Positions 18,704 to 26,929 of a DNA stretch of 64,000 nt are shown piece after piece. The stretch lies in the NCBI RefSeq assembly GCF_014636295.1, contig NZ_BMEC01000006.1, positions 62,001 to 126,000 on the forward strand, written 5' to 3'. The position numbers were made by a program, and so were the translations under genes. Position 1 is the first letter of the stretch, and each line of letters starts with the position of its first letter. Origin of the DNA: Marivirga lumbricoides (GTDB taxonomy: Bacteria; Bacteroidota; Bacteroidia; Cytophagales; Cyclobacteriaceae). The notes under the pieces were generated by a model. The model saw nothing but the letters and a program-made list of their open reading frames with translations. It was not told the origin of the DNA and searched no databases.

Positions 18704-19711
18704 TCATTTAACAGCAATTTTATAGGTAAACAAATAGTCTGCTCCATTCATTATGTGCACCAGGTAACTCCCTTTACTTTTAAATATGTACTCAACTGAA
18801 AGTAGACCATCTGCATTTACAGAAACCTCAGGTGAAATATTTGTATACTTACCAGCAAAGTAGATTTGTAGCTTCAAATCTTTAATTTCTTCATTAGCTA
18901 CACTCTTAAAAACAAAATGCTTTGGCTGATTTTTTTCAGCGAAAGCCAGAAATGTCTCAGGCATAATTGGTTTTACCTTTTGCTGAATTGCGCCTTTATA
19001 TACAAGGGGGGCTTTCATAAACGAAGCTAAGGATGGCTTAATTTTAAGATACAGCTTTGAGGTATCTAAGGGATAATGGTTTAAGACAAACATTGATGGA
19101 TCTGTTAGAAAATAAGCTTCACTAAAAGTAGAAATAAATGCTTTTTGCTGAGGATCAACCGATCCGCTGGACCAGGTAGCATCGCATAAATACCATTTTT
19201 TATTTATTTTAACTGTATTCCATGAATGATTAGCTACGGGCTCTCCTCCAATATTTGCTTGGGCAGTGCGCCCATACCCATCGACTATTTCACATTCAAT
19301 ACCTGCATAATAAGCTAATTCCCGGATAAGATATGCATAGCCGGAACATACAGTTGTGTAGTCATTACGAAGCCTATCAAATACCTTAACTCTAAACTCT
19401 CGGTTCCACCTAGCTAATTTTTCTGGCTGATGAAGTAACTTCTCTCTCTTACTTTTATTTTTCTCGTAATAACTATAATCGTTACTGATATTGTTACACA
19501 CCCAACTGAATATGGCTCTGAATTGCTCTTTTTCTGTAGATAAAGATGCTGTCAATTTATGAGAAAGTAATCTTAAATCATCTAATGAATGTCCCTTATA
19601 TAAAGAAGCTATACTATCAGGACGTCTAAAATCGGAGGAGTCAATATATTGAGCAATGCAGACTGTTGCTGAAAACCAATTAATCATTAGTAAGGTGAAT
19701 ATTATTTTCAC
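18704..19711 (-). CDS. Secreted transglutaminase-like (papain-fold) protein
   Basis: This 335-aa protein has a signal peptide (about 1-20, ending CIA-QYI). A transglutaminase-like core follows with a plausible Cys-His-Asp triad: Cys122 in TTVCSGYAYLIRELA, His162 in VANHSWNTVKI and Asp177 in YLCDATW. The C-terminal third is beta-rich, perhaps an Ig-like fold. In bacteria such domains are usually proteases or peptidases acting on the cell envelope; the substrate is unknown. It lies 17 bases downstream of the CarboxypepD_reg protein gene, so the two probably form an operon. Confidence 0.85.
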   Translation of the reverse strand: MKIIFTLLMINWFSATVCIAQYIDSSDFRRPDSIASLYKGHSLDDLRLLSHKLTASLSTEKEQFRAIFSWVCNNISNDYSYYEKNKSKREKLLHQPEKLARWNREFRVKVFDRLRNDYTTVCSGYAYLIRELAYYAGIECEIVDGYGRTAQANIGGEPVANHSWNTVKINKKWYLCDATWSSGSVDPQQKAFISTFSEAYFLTDPSMFVLNHYPLDTSKLYLKIKPSLASFMKAPLVYKGAIQQKVKPIMPETFLAFAEKNQPKHFVFKSVANEEIKDLKLQIYFAGKYTNISPEVSVNADGLLSVEYIFKSKGSYLVHIMNGADYLFTYKIAVK

Positions 19712-19728
19712 TATTCAAACGCTATAAT

Positions 19729-20460
19729 TTAAAACCAATTTTTCACTTTTTGCCATATGCCTTTCATACCAACAGTTTCTTCACTGTATATTTCATTAAA
19801 AGCAACTTCTCCCATAATTTCTATATCCATCACTAGTACAAGTTCAATTACTTCTTCCTCTGATCTTTGAGGTACTTTATATTCTAACCGCTTAAAACCG
19901 ATAAAGTAAATAAGTAATACATCACCGGCTTGAAGTGGCTTTGGAAACTCAAAGTATCCATTTATGTCCGCAATAACTCCTATATTAGTACCTTTCAATA
20001 ATATATTAGCACCTGGTAATGTCTCACCATATTCATCTTTTATAATTCCTCTAACAAGATGAGATTGCTTAGCTATAACAGTATCTTTATCAACTTCCTC
20101 AGTTTTCAATGAATTAACATTTTCTATAACTGTTTTAGTTGTTATTTTTTTAGCTAAAACTGGTTTTGTTATTAACATTAGTATCAGAGCAATAGTCGTA
20201 GCTCTAAAAAGTTTAGCACCTGTTATAATGGTGGGGGCATTCAATTGATTATAGTTTTTCAATTGATCAGGAAGAAATTTACCACATGTTTTTGCCGTAT
20301 TATCTTTAAAAAAATTGATAATCTCCAGTTCATTCATTCTTGTAAAATCTATTACATTTTTATTGCAAGAACTACAAAAATGCCCCTCTTCAGATGGCTT
20401 GAAATTCTCCCATTTTTCTGTACAGGGTTGTGCTACTGATATAGAAAATTGCTTTTTCAT
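19729..20460 (-). CDS. CarboxypepD_reg-like membrane protein with Cys-rich N-terminus
   Basis: This 243-aa protein starts with a cytoplasmic Cys motif, PCTEKWENF, then HFCSSCNKNVIDFTRMNE and KTCGKFLPDQL (residues about 12-66), which looks like a small metal-binding unit. A membrane segment (about 83-100) and a CarboxypepD_reg-like beta-sandwich (about 137-210) follow, with VRGIIKDEYGETLPGANILLKGT. The sandwich is probably periplasmic. This N-terminal motif is seen in other Bacteroidota proteins; its role is not known. The downstream gene encodes the transglutaminase-like protein, 17 bases away. Confidence 0.8.
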   Translation of the reverse strand: MKKQFSISVAQPCTEKWENFKPSEEGHFCSSCNKNVIDFTRMNELEIINFFKDNTAKTCGKFLPDQLKNYNQLNAPTIITGAKLFRATTIALILMLITKPVLAKKITTKTVIENVNSLKTEEVDKDTVIAKQSHLVRGIIKDEYGETLPGANILLKGTNIGVIADINGYFEFPKPLQAGDVLLIYFIGFKRLEYKVPQRSEEEVIELVLVMDIEIMGEVAFNEIYSEETVGMKGIWQKVKNWF

Positions 20461-20652
20461 AAGTATTTTCTTTTAATGATGCAGTATGTAGTCGGATTCC
20501 ACAAATGAAACATCTATTTTTCTATAATTAATATATAGGAAAAAAAGCAGAACACGAAATTTAATGTCTTTTGTGCATTAATTTGTTATAAGGGTATAGC
20601 TATCACAACCTCACGCCATGTAATTTGAAACTTTTCCCCATTTTTACGTTAT

Positions 20653-21447
20653 ATGTCCTGCATGATTAAAAAGATTTCATTTTACTGGATACTTGCTACT
20701 TCAATTAGTGCTTGCTCCGATCCTGTTAAAGTACTGCAACCTGAAACTATTACCATTTATCATATCGATGAAATAGTTTCGGTTCAAGACACTTTAGTAA
20801 AGCCAATTTTATATAAGAACATCCCTCCTTTTGAAGGATTGCCCGTTGAAAAATCAAAAGAGAGATTTATTTCATCTATTCTGCCTGCAGTTTTAATCGC
20901 TAAACATCACCTGAAAATTGACAGACAAAAGGTTGAAGCTTTAATAGATAAAAATGAATGGTCTCCTGAGGATTCTTCCTTTTTTAATCAACAAATGGAG
21001 AAATTTAAGGCAAAAGATCATGAAAACCTGCTCCTCAAAATGGAAACCCACCCTAATAGCATAACGCTGGCACAAGCAGCGGTAGAAAGTGGATGGGGCT
21101 CTTCAAGATTCTTTAGAGAAGCTAATAATTTGTTTGGCATTTGGGCTTATAAAGCTGATGAACCAAGGATTCCGGCTAACCATAATAATGTATATTTGAG
21201 AAAGTATGATGACATATCACAATCTATTGAGGACTATTTTGTTACTTTAGGGAGAGCCCGCCCCTACCGGCAGTTCAGGCAAACAAAATATTATACAGAT
21301 GATATTCATGAGCTTCTACCCCATTTAAAGTATTACTCTGAAAGAGGAATGGCCTATGTTGCTCAACTCAAAACAATTATAAGGCAAAATGACTTGACTA
21401 AATATGACAATTATCAACTGGACCCAACTTATTTTATTGAAGAATAA
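20653..21447 (+). CDS. Bax-like glucosaminidase lipoprotein
   Basis: This 264-aa protein has a lipoprotein signal with SISAC (Cys21). The glucosaminidase domain (about 70-250) matches the Bax/FlgJ-type fold: SILPAVLIAKHHL, then QAAVESGWGSSRF with the probable catalytic Glu145, then NNLFGIWAY. Such enzymes cut the glycan strands of peptidoglycan. A Met at residue 4 is an alternative start. It overlaps the start of the next gene, a polysaccharide deacetylase, so the pair is likely translated together and may act on the same glycan. Confidence 0.88.
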   Translation: MSCMIKKISFYWILATSISACSDPVKVLQPETITIYHIDEIVSVQDTLVKPILYKNIPPFEGLPVEKSKERFISSILPAVLIAKHHLKIDRQKVEALIDKNEWSPEDSSFFNQQMEKFKAKDHENLLLKMETHPNSITLAQAAVESGWGSSRFFREANNLFGIWAYKADEPRIPANHNNVYLRKYDDISQSIEDYFVTLGRARPYRQFRQTKYYTDDIHELLPHLKYYSERGMAYVAQLKTIIRQNDLTKYDNYQLDPTYFIEE

Positions 21448-22525
21448 ACGCTTGTTATTTAAACTTGTATTTCTAAGCTCTTTCTTAGCTTTATTTATCG
21501 CCTGTAGTTCCAAAGCAGAGAAGCAACAGGCAGATAAAGAGCCAATAGCTACTAATAAAGAAGTAGTGAGTTTTGTATATCATCGTTTTGGTGATAGCCG
21601 CTACCCTTCCACCAATATCTCCCTCGCAGATTTTGAAGCTCATTTGAACTACCTTAAAGAGAACGGATACCAGGTGTTAACTTTTTCTGATGCTATTGAT
21701 TACCTTCACTCTTCCAAAGAAGCAAAAAAAACCGCAGTTATTACTATTGATGATGGCTATCAAAGCTTTTACGAAAATGGCCTTCCTCTACTTCTAAAAT
21801 ATGATTTCCCGGCTACATTATTTATCAATACTGAAAGTATAGGAGGCGCTGATTATATGGATTGGAAGTCTATAAAATCGAGCGAGAATAATGGGATAGA
21901 AATTGGAAACCACACCCACTCCCATGCCTATTTCCTTAATATGTCATCAGAAGAAAGGTATAAAGAGTTTGAAAATGAAATTTCAAAAACTCAACAATTA
22001 ATTGAGAAGAATACCGGGAAGGCTCCTGAAACTTTTGCCTATCCATACGGGGAATTAGATGAAAAAATGGTACAAATTGTATCTGACGCTGGCTTTAAAG
22101 CTGCCGCTGCACAAAATTCAGGAGTTATTTATTCCGGAACTGATTTAATGCAGTGTCCACGCTTTCCTATGTCTGAATCTTATGCTGCTTTAGATAAATT
22201 TGTTTCTAAGGCCAAAATGAAAGCATTACCAGTTATCAATAGAAACCCTTCCTCGTTTTTACTAACTGATGAAGTATTACAACCAAAGCTTACCCTAAAA
22301 GTTGATAGCTTTCCTATATCACTCCAACAAATGCAATGCTTTATACAAGGGACGGAATGCCATTTGGAAACTAAAAACTTGCCCGATGGTACAGTTGAAA
22401 TAACCATGAGTCCTCAATCAGCTATTAATCAAAGAAGAAGAACTTTGTACACGCTTACAGTGCCAGATAAAGATGGTAAGTGGTACTGGTTTAGCCAGTT
22501 ATGGATTAATCCTTCCATTCATTAA
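21404..22525 (+). CDS. Polysaccharide deacetylase lipoprotein
   Basis: This 373-aa NodB-type deacetylase has TIDDGY with Asp116/Asp117 and GNHTHSH with His170 and His174 as metal ligands, plus FAYPYGE. A lipoprotein signal leads to Cys34 in FIACSS. The ATG start overlaps the preceding gene by 44 bases. A TTG at 21437 would give a more typical lipoprotein leader (KNKRLLFKLVF) and only an 11-base overlap, so it may be the true start. The C-terminal part (about 260-373) is a beta-rich domain I do not recognise. The enzyme should remove acetyl groups from an N-acetylated glycan in the envelope. Confidence 0.9.
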   Translation: MTIINWTQLILLKNKRLLFKLVFLSSFLALFIACSSKAEKQQADKEPIATNKEVVSFVYHRFGDSRYPSTNISLADFEAHLNYLKENGYQVLTFSDAIDYLHSSKEAKKTAVITIDDGYQSFYENGLPLLLKYDFPATLFINTESIGGADYMDWKSIKSSENNGIEIGNHTHSHAYFLNMSSEERYKEFENEISKTQQLIEKNTGKAPETFAYPYGELDEKMVQIVSDAGFKAAAAQNSGVIYSGTDLMQCPRFPMSESYAALDKFVSKAKMKALPVINRNPSSFLLTDEVLQPKLTLKVDSFPISLQQMQCFIQGTECHLETKNLPDGTVEITMSPQSAINQRRRTLYTLTVPDKDGKWYWFSQLWINPSIH

Positions 22526-22544
22526 CCCCCTATTTGCAATAAAA

Positions 22545-23300
22545 TCATTTACTCATAAGGTTTTTGTATACCACATTTGTTAAAAGCTCTTCTCTCCTAT
22601 GTCTGGAAATAGGCAACTCTTTATCCTGAATAAAAATACGCCCACCAGAAATAATATCAATTTTTGACAGGTTAATTAAGTAAGATCGGTGAATTCGAAA
22701 AAACATCTCTTTTGGAAGTAAATCCTCCAATGAAACCATTGTTTGGTGAATGGTCAGCACCTTGCCACTCAAAAAGAGTTTCGCATAATTTTGCATACTT
22801 TCTATATAGAGAACATCATTTAATAGTACTCTATGAAAAGCATCTCCCTGCCTTATATACATATGTGCGGGCACATCTGCTGTGGCTTTTTCTACTTCTA
22901 CTAAGGAAGATCGGAATAAGCCCTGAGCCTTAGAAACTGCCTGAAAGAACCTCTGGAAACTAATAGGTTTCATTAAATAATCTACCACATGCAAACGAAA
23001 CCCCTCAAGTGCATATTCAGAATAAGCAGTTGTTATAATGGTTAAAGGTGGCTTTTCTAATGATTCAAGAAATTCCATACCAGAGAGATGAGGCATATTT
23101 ATATCTAAAAACATCAAATCAATCTCCTGAGTCTTTAAAATTTTAGCAGCCTCAATGGCTGAAGAACAAGTTGCTACCACTTTAAGGGTATCCATTTTAT
23201 TGATGTAATTAACAATTCCCCGTATTGCTATTGCTTCATCATCAACTACCAGGCATTTAAGTTGTATAGAATCGGCTTTCTTTACTAAGATATCTTCCAT
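22545..23300 (-). CDS. LytTR-family response regulator
   Basis: This 251-aa regulator has a receiver (about 15-130) with Asp66 in LMFLDINMPHLSG and a LytTR domain (about 150-250) with YIESMQNYAKLFL and FRIHRSYLINLSKI. Its ATG overlaps the stop of the upstream kinase by one base (TGATG), so the two are translationally coupled. The direct repeat at 24422-24455 is a likely target. Confidence 0.95.
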   Translation of the reverse strand: MEDILVKKADSIQLKCLVVDDEAIAIRGIVNYINKMDTLKVVATCSSAIEAAKILKTQEIDLMFLDINMPHLSGMEFLESLEKPPLTIITTAYSEYALEGFRLHVVDYLMKPISFQRFFQAVSKAQGLFRSSLVEVEKATADVPAHMYIRQGDAFHRVLLNDVLYIESMQNYAKLFLSGKVLTIHQTMVSLEDLLPKEMFFRIHRSYLINLSKIDIISGGRIFIQDKELPISRHRREELLTNVVYKNLMSK

Positions 23301-24325
23301 CAGGCAGTAATTTGTAAATTGATATGATAACGGTTCTCTGTCTCCACTATGTCAAGACTGTATTTTGAATGATAAAGAATTTCAAGTCTTTCTCTAATAT
23401 TTTTAAGTCCTAACCCTGCAGAATCGCTAGACTGAAGCGGAGCCTCATGCTTAGAGTTTTCCACTTCTAGTTTCAACATGTTCCCTTGCTGCTTAAAATG
23501 TATAGTGATAAATCCAGGCTCAGATTCACTTTTTGTTGCATATTTAAAAGCGTTTTCAATGAAAACAATAAATAACAGCGCAGGAATTTCCATTTTTCCA
23601 TTTTCAACTTCCCATGAACAACGGGTAGTCAATTTGCCGCTCCAGCGAAACTCCTCAATAGAGATAAAATCTTTTATAAATTGAATATCCTGCTCCAGTC
23701 TAACAATCTTTTTGCTTCCTTCATATAGTTGATACCGCAATATTTCTGAATACTTAAGCAACAGAGAAGAAGATTTTTCCACATCCTCCTGCATTAAGAT
23801 ATGAATATGGTTTAATACATTAAACATAAAGTGAGGGGTTACCTGATGCTGAAGTGTGCGTAGCTGATATTCTAAAATTACTTTTTGAGATCGAATATAT
23901 TCTAATAGAAAGCGTAATCCACAAATGCATAGATTAATAAAAACTCCGGATGAAAAAAATATGGAAGCAATAGTAAAAGGCTCCAATGCAATTGAAAAAT
24001 ATTCTGATTTTGGAAAAAAACCTTCCTGTTCCAATAAATGAAAAAGAAAAAGATAAGTCAGTAAAATAATTCCGTTAAGCAATGAGAATAAGAAAAACTG
24101 AAGGACAAATCGACTTATCTTTTTTAGCCTCATTGCTCTTAATAACAAATCACGGCTTAAATAGGTGGCTATAGGATAAATACTTACTACCAAAAGCAAT
24201 GAGAACAACCCGGCTTCAGTCACGCTATTGGTTTGAGCTATCACCTGCACAAAAAAAACAAAGAACATTATTATCCAATACATCAATATGATGTAGGATT
24301 CTCTTTTTAATAAGTCATTTTTCAC
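23300..24325 (-). CDS. LytS-type membrane histidine kinase
   Basis: This 341-aa protein has four hydrophobic segments (about 12-30, 38-56, 72-97 and 112-140). A His_kinase domain follows with His165 in HQVTPHFMFNVLNHI. A reduced ATPase domain has FIENAFKYA and AGLGLKNIRERLEILY. This is the standard partner of LytTR regulators in Bacteroidota. No extracellular sensor domain is present, so the signal is probably sensed within the membrane. Confidence 0.94.
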   Translation of the reverse strand: MKNDLLKRESYIILMYWIIMFFVFFVQVIAQTNSVTEAGLFSLLLVVSIYPIATYLSRDLLLRAMRLKKISRFVLQFFLFSLLNGIILLTYLFLFHLLEQEGFFPKSEYFSIALEPFTIASIFFSSGVFINLCICGLRFLLEYIRSQKVILEYQLRTLQHQVTPHFMFNVLNHIHILMQEDVEKSSSLLLKYSEILRYQLYEGSKKIVRLEQDIQFIKDFISIEEFRWSGKLTTRCSWEVENGKMEIPALLFIVFIENAFKYATKSESEPGFITIHFKQQGNMLKLEVENSKHEAPLQSSDSAGLGLKNIRERLEILYHSKYSLDIVETENRYHINLQITA

Positions 24326-24421
24326 ATTTTTTTATTTAGAATTTGTCTGGCAGATATGTTTTTACAAAATCTGATTCCCATTTCCAGCTCAAAATTAAAG
24401 CTTCTACATCAATAAGCTATG

Positions 24422-24455
24422 TCATTAGTCAAAGGCAAATGTTCATTGGTCAAAA
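24422..24455. promoter_or_regulatory. Candidate LytTR binding site (direct repeat, 21-base period)
   Basis: TCATTAGTCAAAG at 24422-24434 recurs as TCATTGGTCAAAA at 24443-24455. The two start exactly 21 bases apart, two helical turns, and the first 12 bases match at 11. LytTR regulators bind such paired repeats. The site is between the LytS kinase gene and the divergent outer-membrane protein gene, about 73-106 bases upstream of the latter. Confidence 0.5.
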
Positions 24456-24527
24456 ACATTTACATAATAGAAATCAAAAGGTCAATTTTGACTGAAGAAG
24501 CAAAAACAAACCCTAAATCAGAACAAA

Positions 24528-25427
24528 ATGAAAAAGCTACTCATTATAATTTTAGTAATCTCTTATTCAGATGTGATGGCACAGATTACTTTGAAAACAG
24601 AATATTTTGGCAAATCAAGCTACAGAGTGGGAAAAAATGATGACAGTAATAAAGTGGGAAACAGCGAAGGTTCAGCATTAGTGTATCAGGCAGGTATAAA
24701 TTTACCTATATCAGTTAAACAAGAGCTTGATAAAAAACCTACCGTGTGGGGAGTAGCTGCACAGGCTGCACATGTATCTTTAGACAACAGAAACTTTACT
24801 GAAGACCTCGTTCTTGATGAGATCACGAATGTAAGCCTAAACATTTACCACCTGAGACCTTTGAATGAAAAATGGTCTATGATGGCCAGCTTAGGAGCAG
24901 GAATTTTTTCTTCAGAAAGTAATTTCTCACAAATCTCATCAAGTACAGTATTAGGGAACGTGGCTGCTCTGTTTATTCATCACCTAAAACCAAATCTTGA
25001 CCTTGGAATCGGTTTGGCTTTTAACAATTCATTCGGATATCCTATGGCTTTCCCTGCCCTGTACTTGAAATGGGCTAAAGAAGGAAAATACAGCTTGAAT
25101 GTTTCATTACTTCAGGGGTTGGATGTCTCAGTAAAGTATGAACTAAATAAGCTGATCAATATCAATTATATCATCGGAGTTGATGGTCAGGCAGCATTTT
25201 TTGAAGAGGATAACCAGGATAAAATGTTTACCCATCAATATATTGTAACAGGAATTCAGCCTGAAATTAAGCTTGGTAAAAATGTTACAATACCTTTCAC
25301 AGCAGGTATAAATACGATGAGGACAGCACAAAAAGATGATCGCAAACTTGAGAGCATGTTTAGAGAGACCTACTATTATTTTCAAGTTTCTCCATATTTT
25401 TCTGCAGGGATTAATTATAACTTTTAA
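24528..25427 (+). CDS. Predicted outer-membrane beta-barrel protein
   Basis: This 299-aa protein has a signal peptide ending near DVMA-QIT. The rest is a series of amphipathic beta strands separated by short turns, typical of an outer-membrane barrel, and it ends in an aromatic residue (NYNF). It may belong to the DUF6268 group, but that is from memory. The divergent LytS/LytTR genes and the direct repeat upstream suggest it is a target of that system. Its function is not known. A strong terminator begins right after the stop. Confidence 0.75.
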   Translation: MKKLLIIILVISYSDVMAQITLKTEYFGKSSYRVGKNDDSNKVGNSEGSALVYQAGINLPISVKQELDKKPTVWGVAAQAAHVSLDNRNFTEDLVLDEITNVSLNIYHLRPLNEKWSMMASLGAGIFSSESNFSQISSSTVLGNVAALFIHHLKPNLDLGIGLAFNNSFGYPMAFPALYLKWAKEGKYSLNVSLLQGLDVSVKYELNKLININYIIGVDGQAAFFEEDNQDKMFTHQYIVTGIQPEIKLGKNVTIPFTAGINTMRTAQKDDRKLESMFRETYYYFQVSPYFSAGINYNF

Positions 25428-25465
25428 AACAAAAAAGGTGCATCCGCTAATGCACCTTTTTTGTT
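25428..25465 (+). terminator. Rho-independent terminator
   Basis: Perfect 16-bp stem (25428-25443 with 25450-25465) and loop CCGCTA, starting at the stop codon of the outer-membrane protein gene. The 3' arm includes six T. Confidence 0.88.
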
Positions 25466-25540
25466 CTACAATGCCCTGAAATAACCCGGCAAGGGCTGGA
25501 AGACAGGGAGCTCGTGGGATGGCAGCGGGTTCACCAGAGT

Positions 25541-25817
25541 ATGGCTAGAGATGGAATATGGAAGGTTCAAAACCTCGTAGAGGTGGTATGATGGCAATAT
25601 ATGAACTCATCATACTTTAAAGTCCTGTAAGGACGACATTATACTGACGCTTCTACCTTCCAACTTTAAATGTCATCCCGATGGGATTAAGAAATGTTAT
25701 CACATTAATTGCTACCATAGTTTCGTCCTGCTGGGACTGATGCCTTTGAAGCACTTTGATGCACTATGATCAGGTTTTGTGATATCATATTCAAGTAAAC
25801 TAGGAATATGAAATGCA
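25541..25817. repeat. Mini-hairpin tandem unit, copy 1
   Basis: First copy of a unit with a 293-base period. It carries four 13-base mini-hairpins, each with 5-bp arms and a 3-base loop: ACCTC GTA GAGGT (25572), GTCCT GTA AGGAC (25622), ATCCC GAT GGGAT (25675) and GTCCT GCT GGGAC with one T-G pair (25725). They start 50, 53 and 50 bases apart. The unit lies in the 690-base gap after the outer-membrane protein terminator. No protein is encoded. Confidence 0.75.
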
Positions 25818-25833
25818 TCGTGAGACACGAAGC

Positions 25834-26113
25834 ATGGCTAGAGGTGGAATGTGGAGGGTTCAAAACCTCGTAGAGGTGGTATTATGGTAATAATGAACTT
25901 ACCATAATTTAAAGTCTTGTAAGGACGACATTATACTGATACTTCTACCTTCCAACTTTAAATGTCATCCCGATGGGATTGAGAAATGCTATCACATTAA
26001 TTGCTAACATGATTTCGTCCCGATGGGACTGCTACTGCTGATAGCTCTTATAAGGATATACTAAATTGAGATTCTGTGACATGATATGTAAGCAAGCTAA
26101 TAGCAACTGAAAT
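25834..26113. repeat. Mini-hairpin tandem unit, copy 2
   Basis: Second copy with the same four hairpins in the same order, at 25865, 25914, 25967 and 26017, spaced 49, 53 and 50 bases. Differences sit mostly outside the hairpins. In the fourth hairpin the arms are perfect (GTCCC GAT GGGAC), and the second has one T-G pair. The 3' flank up to AACTGAAATG is recognisably related to the flank of copy 1 but more diverged. Confidence 0.75.
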
Positions 26114-26156
26114 GAGGCTATCATGAAATTTTACCTCTGATTTGAGACAGCCTCTT

Positions 26157-26693
26157 TTAATTTACTGAAAGTGCATTTTTCCTTGCCTCTGCCCTTTCCA
26201 AAACAGTCTTTCTCTTCTCTCCTTTCAAAAAGTGATTCAGCTTTTGTAAATCATCAAATTCTGTAATCTTATAGATAGCAGTCCTCGCATTCATATCGAT
26301 ACTTTTTTCTGATTTCAGATCATTATCATTTGCAGTAGTGGTTTTTACGGGTTTATTAACCTTCTGGGAATTGTTTCTCCCTTCTTTTGATTTCGCTATA
26401 GAAGATCTGTTCTTCACTAACTTCTCCTCTATTTGGTTGTTAGATGGGGCTTCCTTTTCAGCAAAAGTCTTTTTCGAAGGCTTCACTGTGCTTTTAGCTT
26501 TGTCAACTGTTTCTGCATTGTCAATTTTAGATACTTTCTTAAGCTTTTTCTTTTCCTTATTTAACACTTGCACTTTTTCGACTTGCTTAAGTATCTTTTT
26601 ATTTGATGCTTTTTTGTTGACCAACTTCAGTAATTTACTTACAGACTTACTTATCGCCTCACCTACTTTTTTTATTTTCTTATCGATAGACAT
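26157..26693 (-). CDS. Lysine-rich basic protein of unknown function
   Basis: From the ATG at 26693 this is 178 residues starting MSIDKKIKKVGEAISKSVSK. The frame is open for 38 more codons upstream, but that part is rich in Ile/Tyr and looks like translated AT-rich leader. The middle is highly basic and low complexity (many Lys, Ser, Val), reminiscent of histone-like or intrinsically disordered nucleic-acid-binding proteins. The final 40 residues are more structured: TAIYKITEFDDLQKLNHFLKG then RKTVLERAEARKNAL. No signal peptide. I do not recognise it. The neighbouring PhoD gene is divergent. Confidence 0.6.
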   Translation of the reverse strand: MSIDKKIKKVGEAISKSVSKLLKLVNKKASNKKILKQVEKVQVLNKEKKKLKKVSKIDNAETVDKAKSTVKPSKKTFAEKEAPSNNQIEEKLVKNRSSIAKSKEGRNNSQKVNKPVKTTTANDNDLKSEKSIDMNARTAIYKITEFDDLQKLNHFLKGEKRKTVLERAEARKNALSVN

Positions 26694-26929
26694 ATTCTTA
26701 AAATCAGATGTGTATTGCTTTATAACTTTTCGTTTAATATAGTTATAAATAATTGTATATAAATACTTTATACTCAAAAGAACTCGTAGGGTTTGTACTT
26801 TTAACATCCTATCCTACCCTTTATAATAATTTAACAGTAATTAACTTAAGCATAAATAAGGCTTAACACCTCATGAATAGCAGGGATTTATCTTTAGGCA
26901 TCAATCCAACTCTATTAATTTATTTACTG

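Noticed and set aside
24419-24640. 73-codon plus-strand frame before the outer-membrane protein
   Set aside because: It overlaps the proposed regulatory repeat and the signal peptide of the real gene in another frame.
26113-26155. GAGGCT...AGCCTC arms after the lysine-rich gene
   Set aside because: Only 6 bp with a loop of about 30 bases, so too weak to call a terminator.
26338-26742. 134-codon plus-strand frame rich in Phe and Leu
   Set aside because: Antisense to the lysine-rich gene; Lys codons read backwards give Phe and Leu.
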